Shown one piece after another: positions 8,822 through 18,498 of a stretch of DNA of 64,000 nucleotides. Position numbers and translations under genes: made by a program. Within the stretch, counting starts at the first letter, position 1; the number at the start of each line of letters is the position of its first letter. Source of the DNA: Rubrivivax sp. (GTDB lineage Bacteria > Pseudomonadota > Gammaproteobacteria > Burkholderiales > Burkholderiaceae_C); the NCBI GenBank assembly GCA_030653505.1, contig JAURZK010000038.1, forward strand, positions 124,001 through 188,000, in the 5' to 3' direction. The notes under the pieces were generated by a model, which did not search any database, was not told where the DNA came from, and saw only the letters and a list, made by a program, of their open reading frames with translations.

Positions 8822-8861
8822 GTTTGCTGGAAACGTGCACGACAACATCGGAGACAGTGGC

Positions 8862-10445
8862 ATGAAGATCTTTGCAGGAATGAGTGTCGCGCAGCGACTG
8901 GCAGTCGGATTCGGTCTGGTGGCTGCCTTGCTGGCAACCGTATGCGCCGTCGGCATCGGCAACGCCTGGCAGTCGCAGCGGCTGATCGAAGAGGCTCTCG
9001 GTCCGGCGCAGGTGCGGTTCAATGCTTCGGCCGAACTTCTCAGCCAGGTCCAGCGGCAGGATGTCGCCATCCGCAACATCGGCCTGTTCTCGGATCCCGA
9101 GGCCATGCAGCGGCAGGCGGCATTGATCAAGACACTTGACGCTCAAGTCCTGGGTACTCTGCAGCAATTGGCCGCCTCCGCCGTCGACCCACAGGACCGC
9201 AGCGACATCGAGACGGTCCAGACCATTGCCAAGCAGACTGCACCTCACTATGCGAAGGCCATCGCCTTGGCACTGGCATTTCAGCCCGAGGATGCCGTCA
9301 AGGTGCTGACCTCGGACATCGAAGCCCCATCGGCTCAGCGAGCGTCGGTTCTGACGCGCTTCGCCGAGCGACAACGCGTTCATGTCCTGGAGGCGGCCGC
9401 GAGCATTGCAGCTTCGGGACGGACGGCGGGCCGCTTGATCGCCGTGAGCGGCGTCGTCGGGCTCATCGTGGCGGCCATATGTGGCTGGCTGGTGACACGT
9501 TCGGTGACCGTGCCCCTGGTGGCGGCCGTGCGTCTGGCAGACCGTGTCGCGGCGGGGGACCTGAGTCGAGATGGCTTGCGTCAAAGCGAGCAAATCGCCC
9601 ACCGGTCCGACGAGATCGGCCGCTTGCTGGCCTCTCTCGATAGGATGAGCGACGGCCTGCGCGGCAGCATCGGGACGATCCGAGAATCATCTGGCTCGAT
9701 CCTGGTGGCCTCCAGCGAAATCGCTGCCGGCAACCAGGATCTGTCGACCCGCACTGAACAACAAGCAGCGTCGCTGCAGCACACGGTGTCGACACTGCAA
9801 GAGCTGTCGGCCAGTGTCAACCAGAACGCCGCCTCTTCGCGCGAGGCGGCCGGCGTGGCGGAACAGGCAACCGCCGCAGCGGCAGACGGAGGGCGGCGGC
9901 TGCAGAGGATGGTGGCGACGATGGCGGAGATCACGGCATCGTCTCGCAAGATGGCGGACATCGTCGGCGTCATCGACGGCATCGCCTTTCAGACCAACAT
10001 TCTGGCGCTCAACGCCAGCGTCGAGGCCGCACGCGCCGGCGAGCAGGGGCGCGGCTTCTCGGTCGTGGCCTCCGAGGTGCGATCACTGGCGCAGCGTTCG
10101 ACCGTTGCGGCAGCCGAGATCAAGGCGCTGATCACCACCAATGTGGGGGCCGTCACTTCGGGTGCGCAGGTCGCCGACGAAACCCAGGGCGCCATGTCGG
10201 CCATCGTCAAGTCCAGCCAGCGCCTGTCGGTACTGCTGGGCGAGATCAGCGCATCGACGCAACAGCAGGCCAGCGGTGTGCACGAAGCCAGCGAGGCCGC
10301 ATCGATGATCGACGAGGCCGTACAACGCAATGCAGCGCTGGTGGAACAGTCTGCTGCCGCGGCCGAGAGCCTGCGCGAGCAGACCCATAGCCTCAATCAG
10401 GTGGTGGCGATGTTCAGGCTTGACCGGGAACCACAAGCGGCCTGA
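8862..10445 (+). CDS. Methyl-accepting chemotaxis protein
   Basis: 527 aa. Transmembrane segments at about 13-33 and 190-211 enclose a periplasmic helical-bundle region; a HAMP region ([20 protein letters not shown]) follows and then the cytoplasmic coiled coil. The signalling tip [20 protein letters not shown] is at about residue 370-390. Sites such as [10 protein letters not shown] and [12 protein letters not shown] look like adaptation regions. The C-terminus has no NWETF-type tether. The ATG at 8862 is used rather than the in-frame ATG at 8769, which lies inside the Cache gene. Ligand unknown; probably works with the secreted Cache protein. Confidence 0.93.
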   Translation: MKIFAGMSVAQRLAVGFGLVAALLATVCAVGIGNAWQSQRLIEEALGPAQVRFNASAELLSQVQRQDVAIRNIGLFSDPEAMQRQAALIKTLDAQVLGTLQQLAASAVDPQDRSDIETVQTIAKQTAPHYAKAIALALAFQPEDAVKVLTSDIEAPSAQRASVLTRFAERQRVHVLEAAASIAASGRTAGRLIAVSGVVGLIVAAICGWLVTRSVTVPLVAAVRLADRVAAGDLSRDGLRQSEQIAHRSDEIGRLLASLDRMSDGLRGSIGTIRESSGSILVASSEIAAGNQDLSTRTEQQAASLQHTVSTLQELSASVNQNAASSREAAGVAEQATAAAADGGRRLQRMVATMAEITASSRKMADIVGVIDGIAFQTNILALNASVEAARAGEQGRGFSVVASEVRSLAQRSTVAAAEIKALITTNVGAVTSGAQVADETQGAMSAIVKSSQRLSVLLGEISASTQQQASGVHEASEAASMIDEAVQRNAALVEQSAAAAESLREQTHSLNQVVAMFRLDREPQAA

Positions 10446-10459
10446 ACTGCGCGGTCGAG

Positions 10460-12058
10460 CTACAGCCGGAAGATGCCGTAGTGCGGCTCGCCGATCGGCG
10501 CGTGTGACGCCGCCGACAGCGCCATGCCCAGCGCGTTGCGTGTGTCGGTCGGCGCCAGCAAGCCGTCGTCCCACAGGCGTGAGGTGGCGAAGTAGGCGTT
10601 GGATTCGCGCTCGGCCTTCTCGTAGACGCGCTCGCGCAGCACCTTGATGGCGGCGTCGTCGGGCGGGTGGCCGTTGCGCCGCAACTGGGCGATCTTGACG
10701 TCGGCCAGGGTGTTGGCGGCCTGCTCGGGGCCCATCACGCCCATGTGGATGTTGGGCCAGGCCCAGATGAAGCGCGGGTCCCAGGCGCGGCCGCACATGC
10801 CGTAGTAGCCCGCGCCGAACGCGGCGCTGGTGATGACGGTGAACTTTGGCACCTCGCTGCCGGCCTGCGCCATCAGCATCTTGGCGCCGTCCTTGGTAAT
10901 GCCTTCCATCTCGTAGCTGCGGCCGATCATGTAGCCCGTGGTGTTCTGCAGGAACACCAGCGGCGTACGGTTCTGGTTGCACAGCGCGATGAAGTGTGCC
11001 GCCTTCTTGGAGCTGTCCGAGAACAGCACGCCGTTGTTGGCCAGGATGCCGATGCGGTAGCCCCAGAGGTAGGCGTAACCGCAGACCAGCGTGGTGCCGT
11101 AGGCAGGCTGGTACTCGTGGAAGCGGCTGCCGTCGACCATGCGTGCAATCAGCTCGCGGTGGTCGAACTGCACCTTGTGGTCGGGGCTGACGATGCCGTG
11201 CATCTCGCCGGGGTCGTAGTAGGGCGGCTCGGGCTCGAGCTCGGGCAGGAAGCTGCGCGTGGCCGGCTTGAGCTGGGCCACGAGCTCGCGGCAGATCTCG
11301 ATCGCGTGGGCCTCGCTGTCGGCGGGGTAGTCCACCGTGCCCGAGATCTGCGTGTGCAGATCGGCGCCGCCGATCTCGTCGGCGGTGTGTTCCTCGCCGG
11401 TGGCCGCCTTGACCAGCGGCGGGCCGCCGAGGAACACGCCGCCGGCGCCGCGCACGATGATGCTGTAGTCGCACAGCGCCGGTATGTAGGCGCCGCCGGC
11501 GGTGCAGTGGCCGAAGACCATCGCGATCTGCGGCACGTTGGCCTTGGACAGCAGGCACTGGTTGCGGAAGACGCGCCCGCCTTCGATGTAGACGCCCGAC
11601 AGCTCTTCGAGGAAGGCCCCGGCGCTGTCGCACAGGTGCAGCACCGGCAGGCGGTTCTCCAGCGCCATGTCGAGCAGTCTCGTGATCTTGCGCGGCGTCA
11701 GCGTGTACCAGGCACCGCCCTTGATGCCGGAGTTGTCGCAGTGGATCAGCACCTCGCGCCCGCTGACCACGCCCAGGCCGGTGATGACGTTGGCACCCGG
11801 CACCTCGTCGTCGTATTGGCCGCAGGCGGCCAGTGACGAGAATTCGAGGAAGGGCGTGCCAGGGTCGAGCAGCAGGTCGAGCCGTTCGCGCGGCAGCAGC
11901 TTGTTCTGCGAACGCAGGCGCTTCAGATCGCGCGGCGGGCAGAGGTGGCGCGCGCGTTCCTGGCGGGCGCGGAAGTCGTCGACGATGGCGCTGATGGCGA
12001 CATGGTTGCGCCGGTAGGCCTCGGACGACGTGTCGATGCGGGATTCGATGCGCTTCAT
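10460..12058 (-). CDS. Acyl-CoA carboxylase, carboxyltransferase (beta) subunit
   Basis: 532 aa, the size of methylcrotonyl-CoA or geranyl-CoA carboxylase beta subunits. Crotonase-like halves are marked by HCDNSGIKGGAWYTLTPRK, GHCTAGGAYIPALCDYSIIV, FLGGPPLVKAATGEE and, in the second half, QNTTGYMIG and SAAFGAGYYGMCGRAWDP. It transfers carboxyl from biotin to an acyl-CoA. It is the last gene of the minus-strand operon with the biotin-carrier and biotin-carboxylase genes just upstream. MCC, GCC or a relative cannot be told apart from sequence alone; no other leucine- or citronellol-pathway gene is close by. Confidence 0.87.
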   Translation of the reverse strand: MKRIESRIDTSSEAYRRNHVAISAIVDDFRARQERARHLCPPRDLKRLRSQNKLLPRERLDLLLDPGTPFLEFSSLAACGQYDDEVPGANVITGLGVVSGREVLIHCDNSGIKGGAWYTLTPRKITRLLDMALENRLPVLHLCDSAGAFLEELSGVYIEGGRVFRNQCLLSKANVPQIAMVFGHCTAGGAYIPALCDYSIIVRGAGGVFLGGPPLVKAATGEEHTADEIGGADLHTQISGTVDYPADSEAHAIEICRELVAQLKPATRSFLPELEPEPPYYDPGEMHGIVSPDHKVQFDHRELIARMVDGSRFHEYQPAYGTTLVCGYAYLWGYRIGILANNGVLFSDSSKKAAHFIALCNQNRTPLVFLQNTTGYMIGRSYEMEGITKDGAKMLMAQAGSEVPKFTVITSAAFGAGYYGMCGRAWDPRFIWAWPNIHMGVMGPEQAANTLADVKIAQLRRNGHPPDDAAIKVLRERVYEKAERESNAYFATSRLWDDGLLAPTDTRNALGMALSAASHAPIGEPHYGIFRL

Positions 12059-12079
12059 GGGTGTCGGCGGCGGGCGGGC

Positions 12080-12577
12080 TCAGGCGTCTTCCAGGGTGAT
12101 CAGCGCGGCCTTCAGCGCGAAGCTGGTCCCGGCGGCGTGGTGCACGGTCTTCACGCGCGCGTCGCGCGGTGCGACGAGCGTGGTCTCGAGCTTCATGCTC
12201 TCGATGACCATCAAGGCCTGGCCGGCGTGCACGGGGTCGCCCGCGGCCACATGCACGGCGATGACCACGCCGGGCATGGGAGCGCTCAGCAGGTTGGAAG
12301 CGCGGCCGGCCGCGCCGCCGGTCGCGTGCGACAGCGTCTGCCGTTCGACCTCGACCGCGCCAAGGCCGTCGGCATGCACGTACACCGCGTCGGCGCCGGC
12401 GGCCAGGTGCACGGTGCGGGAGCGGCCGTCGATGCGGATGCGCCAGCGGCCGTCGGGCAGGGCCTCGCGGCTCACGCTCAGGCTGCGCTGGCCGCGGCGC
12501 AGTTGCACGCTGCCGTCGTTGCCGCGGGTGGCCACCACATCGTGCGCGGTGCCGTCGATCAGGTAGCGGGCATGCAT
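12080..12577 (-). CDS. Acyl-CoA carboxylase biotin-carrier subunit (split from the alpha subunit)
   Basis: 165 aa. Residues 1-60 resemble the linker region of carboxylase alpha subunits; the C-terminal 70 residues are a biotinyl domain with APMPGVV and the biotin-attachment motif ESMKLE (Lys129). Normally this is the end of a single alpha polypeptide of about 660 aa. Here it follows the biotin-carboxylase gene in the same reading frame, separated only by a TGA and two codons. A GGAGG lies about 12 nt before the ATG, so independent initiation is possible. It carries the carboxyl group between the two catalytic subunits. Confidence 0.87.
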   Translation of the reverse strand: MHARYLIDGTAHDVVATRGNDGSVQLRRGQRSLSVSREALPDGRWRIRIDGRSRTVHLAAGADAVYVHADGLGAVEVERQTLSHATGGAAGRASNLLSAPMPGVVIAVHVAAGDPVHAGQALMVIESMKLETTLVAPRDARVKTVHHAAGTSFALKAALITLEDA

Positions 12578-12583
12578 GGGGCC

Positions 12584-14092
<1,509 letters not shown>

Positions 14093-14094
14093 GT

Positions 14095-15300
14095 TCAGTC
14101 GATGATCGGAAGCGGTTCCGATGCGCGGTCGAACTTGGAGGCCTTGGCATCCGACTTCAGGATCAGCACGCTGCTCGGCGAGTGGCGCACCGTGGGCGAG
14201 AAGCTGATCGGCGAGGCCAGACCGTCGGTGCCGAAGTCCTTGGTCGTCTCGAGCTTTTCCACCACACAGGCCCGCGTCAGCGCCTTGCCGCAGCGGCGGA
14301 TGGCGTCTTCCATCAGCAGCGCGCCAACGTAGGCGGTGATCGAGTAGCGGTTCAGCATCTTGAGCTCGTCGGTCGAGAGATGCTTCTGCGCCAGCCCCAT
14401 GAACTTGGCCATGCCGGGCACGGCCAGGTCGGTCAGCGGCGGCACGTAGTCGGCGACGAAGTAGCCGTCGCCGGCCGCACCGGCGAGGGCCTGCACCGGT
14501 GTGAGATGCGCCGAGTGCACCGCCAGGATGGTCAGTGGCATCTGGTTCTTGGCCGCTTCCTTCATCAGCATCGAATGCTCGGCGACGACGCCGCCAGACG
14601 CCAGGAAGGTGGCGCCGGCTTGCTTCATGCTCAGCATCTCGGCCGAGAAGTCCTTGGTGCCACGCTTGAAGGCAATCTCGGAGACGCTCTTCAGACCCAG
14701 CGCCTTGACTGCCTTCTGGTAGCCGCAACGCACGTCGGTGCCGAATTCGTCATCCTGGTAGGCGATGGCGAACTTCTCCGCCTGCAGCTTGCGCGACTTC
14801 ACCAGGTGGATCATGGCCGTGCCCAGTTCCTGGCAGTAGGTCGGGCCGACGATGAACACCGTCTTGTTTGGCGGGTTGAAGTGCGAGGCGGCAACGGCCA
14901 TCGCGTTGATGGTCGGGATCTTCTGCTCGTTGATGTAGGGCAGCATGGCCTGCAGCATCGCTGAGCCCGAGGTGCCGATCAGGCCGAAGACGTTTTCCGA
15001 CTCGTTCAGGCGTTTGACACCCTGCAGCGCGCGCTGCGGCACGTAGCCGTCGTCGTCGAGCCGGATCTCGACCTTGCGCCCGTTGATGCCGCCGCGGCTG
15101 TTGACGTCCTCCTGCCACACCTTGAGCGCGGCCACGTGCGCCTTGCCCAGCAGGCTGGGCGGGCCGCTGACCGGCGTCACCGAGCCGAGCACGATCTGGT
15201 TGTCTGTGACGCCGGGCTCGGCGATCGCGATGCCCTGCACCAGGGTGAGGGCGCAGGCCGCGGCTGCGGCGCGGGCTGTTTGCAGCGTGGAGTTGTTCAT
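14095..15300 (-). CDS. LivK-type periplasmic binding protein (copy 2)
   Basis: 401 aa. Signal peptide of about 27 residues ending near IAIAEP. The mature start ITDNQIV-like segment (VTDNQIVLGSVTPVSGPP), DVNSRGGINGRKVEIRLDD and VFGLIGTSGS are typical of type I periplasmic amino-acid/amide/aromatic-acid binding proteins. It is clearly similar along its whole length to the neighbouring copy at 15.3-16.5 kb, so the two arose by tandem duplication. It delivers a ligand to the LivHMGF permease encoded upstream in the same operon. Ligand probably an organic acid rather than leucine, judged from the operon content. Confidence 0.9.
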   Translation of the reverse strand: MNNSTLQTARAAAAACALTLVQGIAIAEPGVTDNQIVLGSVTPVSGPPSLLGKAHVAALKVWQEDVNSRGGINGRKVEIRLDDDGYVPQRALQGVKRLNESENVFGLIGTSGSAMLQAMLPYINEQKIPTINAMAVAASHFNPPNKTVFIVGPTYCQELGTAMIHLVKSRKLQAEKFAIAYQDDEFGTDVRCGYQKAVKALGLKSVSEIAFKRGTKDFSAEMLSMKQAGATFLASGGVVAEHSMLMKEAAKNQMPLTILAVHSAHLTPVQALAGAAGDGYFVADYVPPLTDLAVPGMAKFMGLAQKHLSTDELKMLNRYSITAYVGALLMEDAIRRCGKALTRACVVEKLETTKDFGTDGLASPISFSPTVRHSPSSVLILKSDAKASKFDRASEPLPIID

Positions 15301-15344
15301 GGGGCGCAAGGAGGGGAGGTTGAGTCGTGTGGGGCGGCTTGCGC

Positions 15345-16547
15345 TCACTTGCCGTCGAGGAACTCCGACGCCCGTTCGAACTTGCCCGTGGCGGTGTCGG
15401 CCTTGATCAGGATCGGCCGCGTGCCGCTCTGGCGGATGTTGGGGCCGAAGCTCAGCGGGGCCATGATGCCGTCGCTGCTGAAGTTCTTGGTCTGTTCCAG
15501 CTTCTGCACCAGGCAGGCACGGGTCAGGTTGCGCCCGCACGCCTTCAGCGCCGACTCCAGCAACTGGGCGCCGACCATCGCGGTCAGCGAATAGCGGTTC
15601 ATCGCCTTCACCTCGTCCGCGCTCAGGTACTTGTAGGCCAGCGCGTTGAGCCGGCCGATGCCCTGGGTCTCGGTGTCGGTGATGGGCGGCACGTAGTCGG
15701 CGATCAGCAGGCCTTCGGCAGCGCTGCCGGCCAAGGCGAGGACGGGGCCCAGGTGCGACGGGTGCGGCGCCAGCCGGACGACGTTCATGCCGTTCTTCTG
15801 GATCTCCTTGAGCATGGTCGCGGTCTCGGTGATGATGCCGCCGGTCAGCACGAAGGTGGCACCGGCGCGTTGCACCGCCAGGACTTCGGCCGAGAGGTCC
15901 TTGGCGCCTCGCTTGTAGGCCACCGCGATGGTGCTGTTCAGGCCCAGCGCCTTGAGCGCCGCGTCGTAGCCGCACTTGACGTCGGCGCCGTAGTCGTCGT
16001 CCTGGTAGATGATCGCGAACTTGGCGTCCTGCAGCTTGCGCGTCTTGATCAGGTGCTTCATCACCCCGTCGATCTCCTGGCAGTAGGTGGCGCCGATGTT
16101 GAAGACGGTCTTGCGCGGCGGCGTGAAGTGCGCACCGGCCACGGCGGCGAAGTTCAGCGCCGGGATCTGGTTCTCTTCGATCGTGGGCATCATCGCCAGC
16201 AGATGCGACGAGCCCGAGGTGCCCAGCAAGGCGAACACCTTGTCGACGTCGATCAGCTTCTTCACCGCCTGCACCGAGCGCTGCGGCACGTAGGCGTCTT
16301 CCTCGACACGCAGGTCGATCTTGCGGCCATGGATGCCGCCGCGGGCGTTGACGTCCTTCTCCCAGACGCGCATCGCGATCACGGCCGCCTTGCCGATGAG
16401 GCTGGGCGGGCCGGTCTGCGGCAGCACCGAGCCGATGACGATACGGTCGTCGAACACACCCGGGTCGGCGGCCACGGCCGACGCCGCGGCGGCCGCGAGC
16501 AGGCCGGTGCCGATCAGGGTGCGGATGCAGCGAAGGGTCTGGTGCAT
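15345..16547 (-). CDS. LivK-type periplasmic binding protein (copy 1)
   Basis: 400 aa. Signal peptide of about 26 residues ending AVAADP. It shares long blocks with its downstream paralogue: GSVLPQTGPPSLIGKA, RGGIHGRK, YVPQRSVQAVKKL, GTSGSSHLLAMMPTIEENQI and IYQDDDYGADVKCGY. Two tandem binding proteins serving one permease would widen the ligand range, as known for LivJ/LivK in enteric bacteria. It lies 41 bp after livM. Annotated start ATG at 16547. Confidence 0.9.
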   Translation of the reverse strand: MHQTLRCIRTLIGTGLLAAAAASAVAADPGVFDDRIVIGSVLPQTGPPSLIGKAAVIAMRVWEKDVNARGGIHGRKIDLRVEEDAYVPQRSVQAVKKLIDVDKVFALLGTSGSSHLLAMMPTIEENQIPALNFAAVAGAHFTPPRKTVFNIGATYCQEIDGVMKHLIKTRKLQDAKFAIIYQDDDYGADVKCGYDAALKALGLNSTIAVAYKRGAKDLSAEVLAVQRAGATFVLTGGIITETATMLKEIQKNGMNVVRLAPHPSHLGPVLALAGSAAEGLLIADYVPPITDTETQGIGRLNALAYKYLSADEVKAMNRYSLTAMVGAQLLESALKACGRNLTRACLVQKLEQTKNFSSDGIMAPLSFGPNIRQSGTRPILIKADTATGKFERASEFLDGK

Positions 16548-16588
16548 GGTGTGTGTCCTCGGGTGGGGCGGGGCGGCGGGTTGCCGGG

Positions 16589-17626
16589 TCAGAACCTGAA
16601 AGGCCAGTGGGTCCAGTAGTGTTTGATGTCGCGCCAGCGGCCGATCAGCCCGTCGGGTTCGAAGCGCAGGAACAGCACGATGGCCAGTCCGTAGACGATG
16701 CCCTTGATCTCGAAGAAGGAGGTCGTGGTCGCACCCGAACCGATGGCGCTGAACAGCAGCCCCAGGCCTTCGTTCAGGCCGAAGATGAAGACCGTGCCCA
16801 GCAAGGCGCCGGCCACCGAGCCGAGCCCGCCGACGATCAGCATCGACAGCGCTTCGATCGAGATCAGCAGGCTGAAGCTGTCGACGTTGAGGTAGCGCGT
16901 GTAGTAGGCCAGCAGGCCCCCGGCGATGCCGGTGTAGAAGGCGCTGACCATGAACGCCAGCAGCTTCCAGCGCACCAGGTCGACGCCCATCGCGCGCGCG
17001 GCGATGTCGTGTTCGCGGATCGCCATGAAAGCCCGGCCGACGCGGCTGCGCAACAGGTTCAGCGTCACCAGCACCGCCACCACCAACACGGCCAGGACCA
17101 CGAAGTAGTAGCCGCGCTCGGCCGCCAGCGTGGTGCCGAACAGGGCTGGCTGCGGCACCGACAGCCCCTCGGAGCCGCCCGTCAGGCCGCCGCCGTTGAG
17201 GATCAGGTGGTTGATGATGACCGCGAAGGCCATGGTCGTGATCGCCAAGTACAGGCCCTTCAGGCGCAGCGATGGCACGCCGACCACCAGCCCGGCGGCG
17301 GCCGCGCACACACCGCCGGCCAGCAGGCACAGCGGCATCGGCCAGCCCAGCTTGCCGGCCACGATGCCGGTGGCGTAAGCGCCGACGGCCAGGAAGCCGG
17401 AGTGCCCGAGCGAGATCAGCCCGGTGCTGCCGGTGAGCAGGTTCAGGCCGAGCACGCCGACGGCCGTGATCATCAGCAGCAGCACCAGCGAGATGTAGTA
17501 CTTGCTCAGCAGCATCGGCACCAGTGCCAGGGCGGCGACGAGCATCAGTGTCCAGACGATGACCGGCACCGAGTCCGTCAACGCCAGGACCTGGCGGTAG
17601 TTTTCCTTGAAGTTGCCGCTGCGCAT
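16589..17626 (-). CDS. livM: Branched-chain-type ABC transporter permease LivM
   Basis: 345 aa, very hydrophobic, with about eight to ten membrane segments. The family block GHSGFLAVGAYATGIVAG and the EAA-like stretch FMAIREHDIAARAMGVDLVRWKLLAF, with GGLGSVAGALLGTVFI near the end, identify LivM. With LivH it forms the membrane channel of a HAAT-family importer. Its start overlaps the livH stop by one base. No long cytoplasmic fusion domain is present. Confidence 0.92.
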   Translation of the reverse strand: MRSGNFKENYRQVLALTDSVPVIVWTLMLVAALALVPMLLSKYYISLVLLLMITAVGVLGLNLLTGSTGLISLGHSGFLAVGAYATGIVAGKLGWPMPLCLLAGGVCAAAAGLVVGVPSLRLKGLYLAITTMAFAVIINHLILNGGGLTGGSEGLSVPQPALFGTTLAAERGYYFVVLAVLVVAVLVTLNLLRSRVGRAFMAIREHDIAARAMGVDLVRWKLLAFMVSAFYTGIAGGLLAYYTRYLNVDSFSLLISIEALSMLIVGGLGSVAGALLGTVFIFGLNEGLGLLFSAIGSGATTTSFFEIKGIVYGLAIVLFLRFEPDGLIGRWRDIKHYWTHWPFRF

Positions 17627-18498
17627 CAGACTCGCTCAATATCGGGTTTTCCGAACAGACCGTAGGGCCTGACCATGAGGACGATCAGGATGAGCAGGAA
17701 GCCGGCGATCTCCTTCATGCCGCGGCCGATGTAGCCCTCGGACATGTTTTCGACCACGCCGATCAGGATGCCGCCCAGCGCTGCACCGAACACCGAGTCC
17801 AGGCCGCCGAGGATGACGGCCGGGAAGCTGCGCAGGCCGACCAGCCACATGCCCGGCTCGAGGTCGTAGATGACCCCCACCAGAACCCCGGCGATGGCGG
17901 CCAGGCCGGCGGACAGCGCCCATGACAGCGCGAAGATGCGCTTGACGTTGATGCCCATCAGCAAGGCCACGGTCTGCAGATTGGCGGTGGCACGCATCGC
18001 GATGCCCACCCGCGAGTAGCGGAAGAAGGCCCACAGCCCGGTCACCACCACGGCCATGATGCCCAGTGCGTGGAGCTGTGCCGGATAGACACCCGCCGGC
18101 CCGATCCGGATTGGCGCGGTCGACAGCCCGGTGGCCAGCGGCATCGGGTCCGCGCCCCAGATCAGCACCACCACCGAGCGGATGATGACGGCCAGCCCGA
18201 TCGTCACCATCACGGTCGAGAACACCGGCTGGCCCAGCATCGGGCGGATCAGCAGCACCTCGACCAGCAGGCCCAAGATGACCGAGACGACGACGGACGC
18301 CATCAGCAGCGGCCAGAAGCCGAGCTTGAAGGTGCCCGCCAGAGTGAAGGCGATGTAGGCCACCAGCATCATCAGCTCGCCCTGGGCGAAGTTCACTACG
18401 CCGGTGGCGCGGTAGATCATGGCGAAGCCCATGCCGATGAAGCCGTAGACCAGGCCCGCGGCGATGCCCGAGACGAGCAACTGGATGAAGTAGTCCAT
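17626..18498 (-). CDS. livH: Branched-chain-type ABC transporter permease LivH
   Basis: 290 aa, standard length. Typical sequence: GLVYGFIGMGFAMIYRATGV followed by NFAQGELMMLVAYIAF, the cytoplasmic loop VGIAMRATANLQTVALLMGI, and GGLDSVFGAALGGILIGVVE near the end. It pairs with LivM. It overlaps the preceding acyl-CoA synthetase gene by one base at 18498, so transporter and ligase are translationally linked. Confidence 0.92.
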   Translation of the reverse strand: MDYFIQLLVSGIAAGLVYGFIGMGFAMIYRATGVVNFAQGELMMLVAYIAFTLAGTFKLGFWPLLMASVVVSVILGLLVEVLLIRPMLGQPVFSTVMVTIGLAVIIRSVVVLIWGADPMPLATGLSTAPIRIGPAGVYPAQLHALGIMAVVVTGLWAFFRYSRVGIAMRATANLQTVALLMGINVKRIFALSWALSAGLAAIAGVLVGVIYDLEPGMWLVGLRSFPAVILGGLDSVFGAALGGILIGVVENMSEGYIGRGMKEIAGFLLILIVLMVRPYGLFGKPDIERV

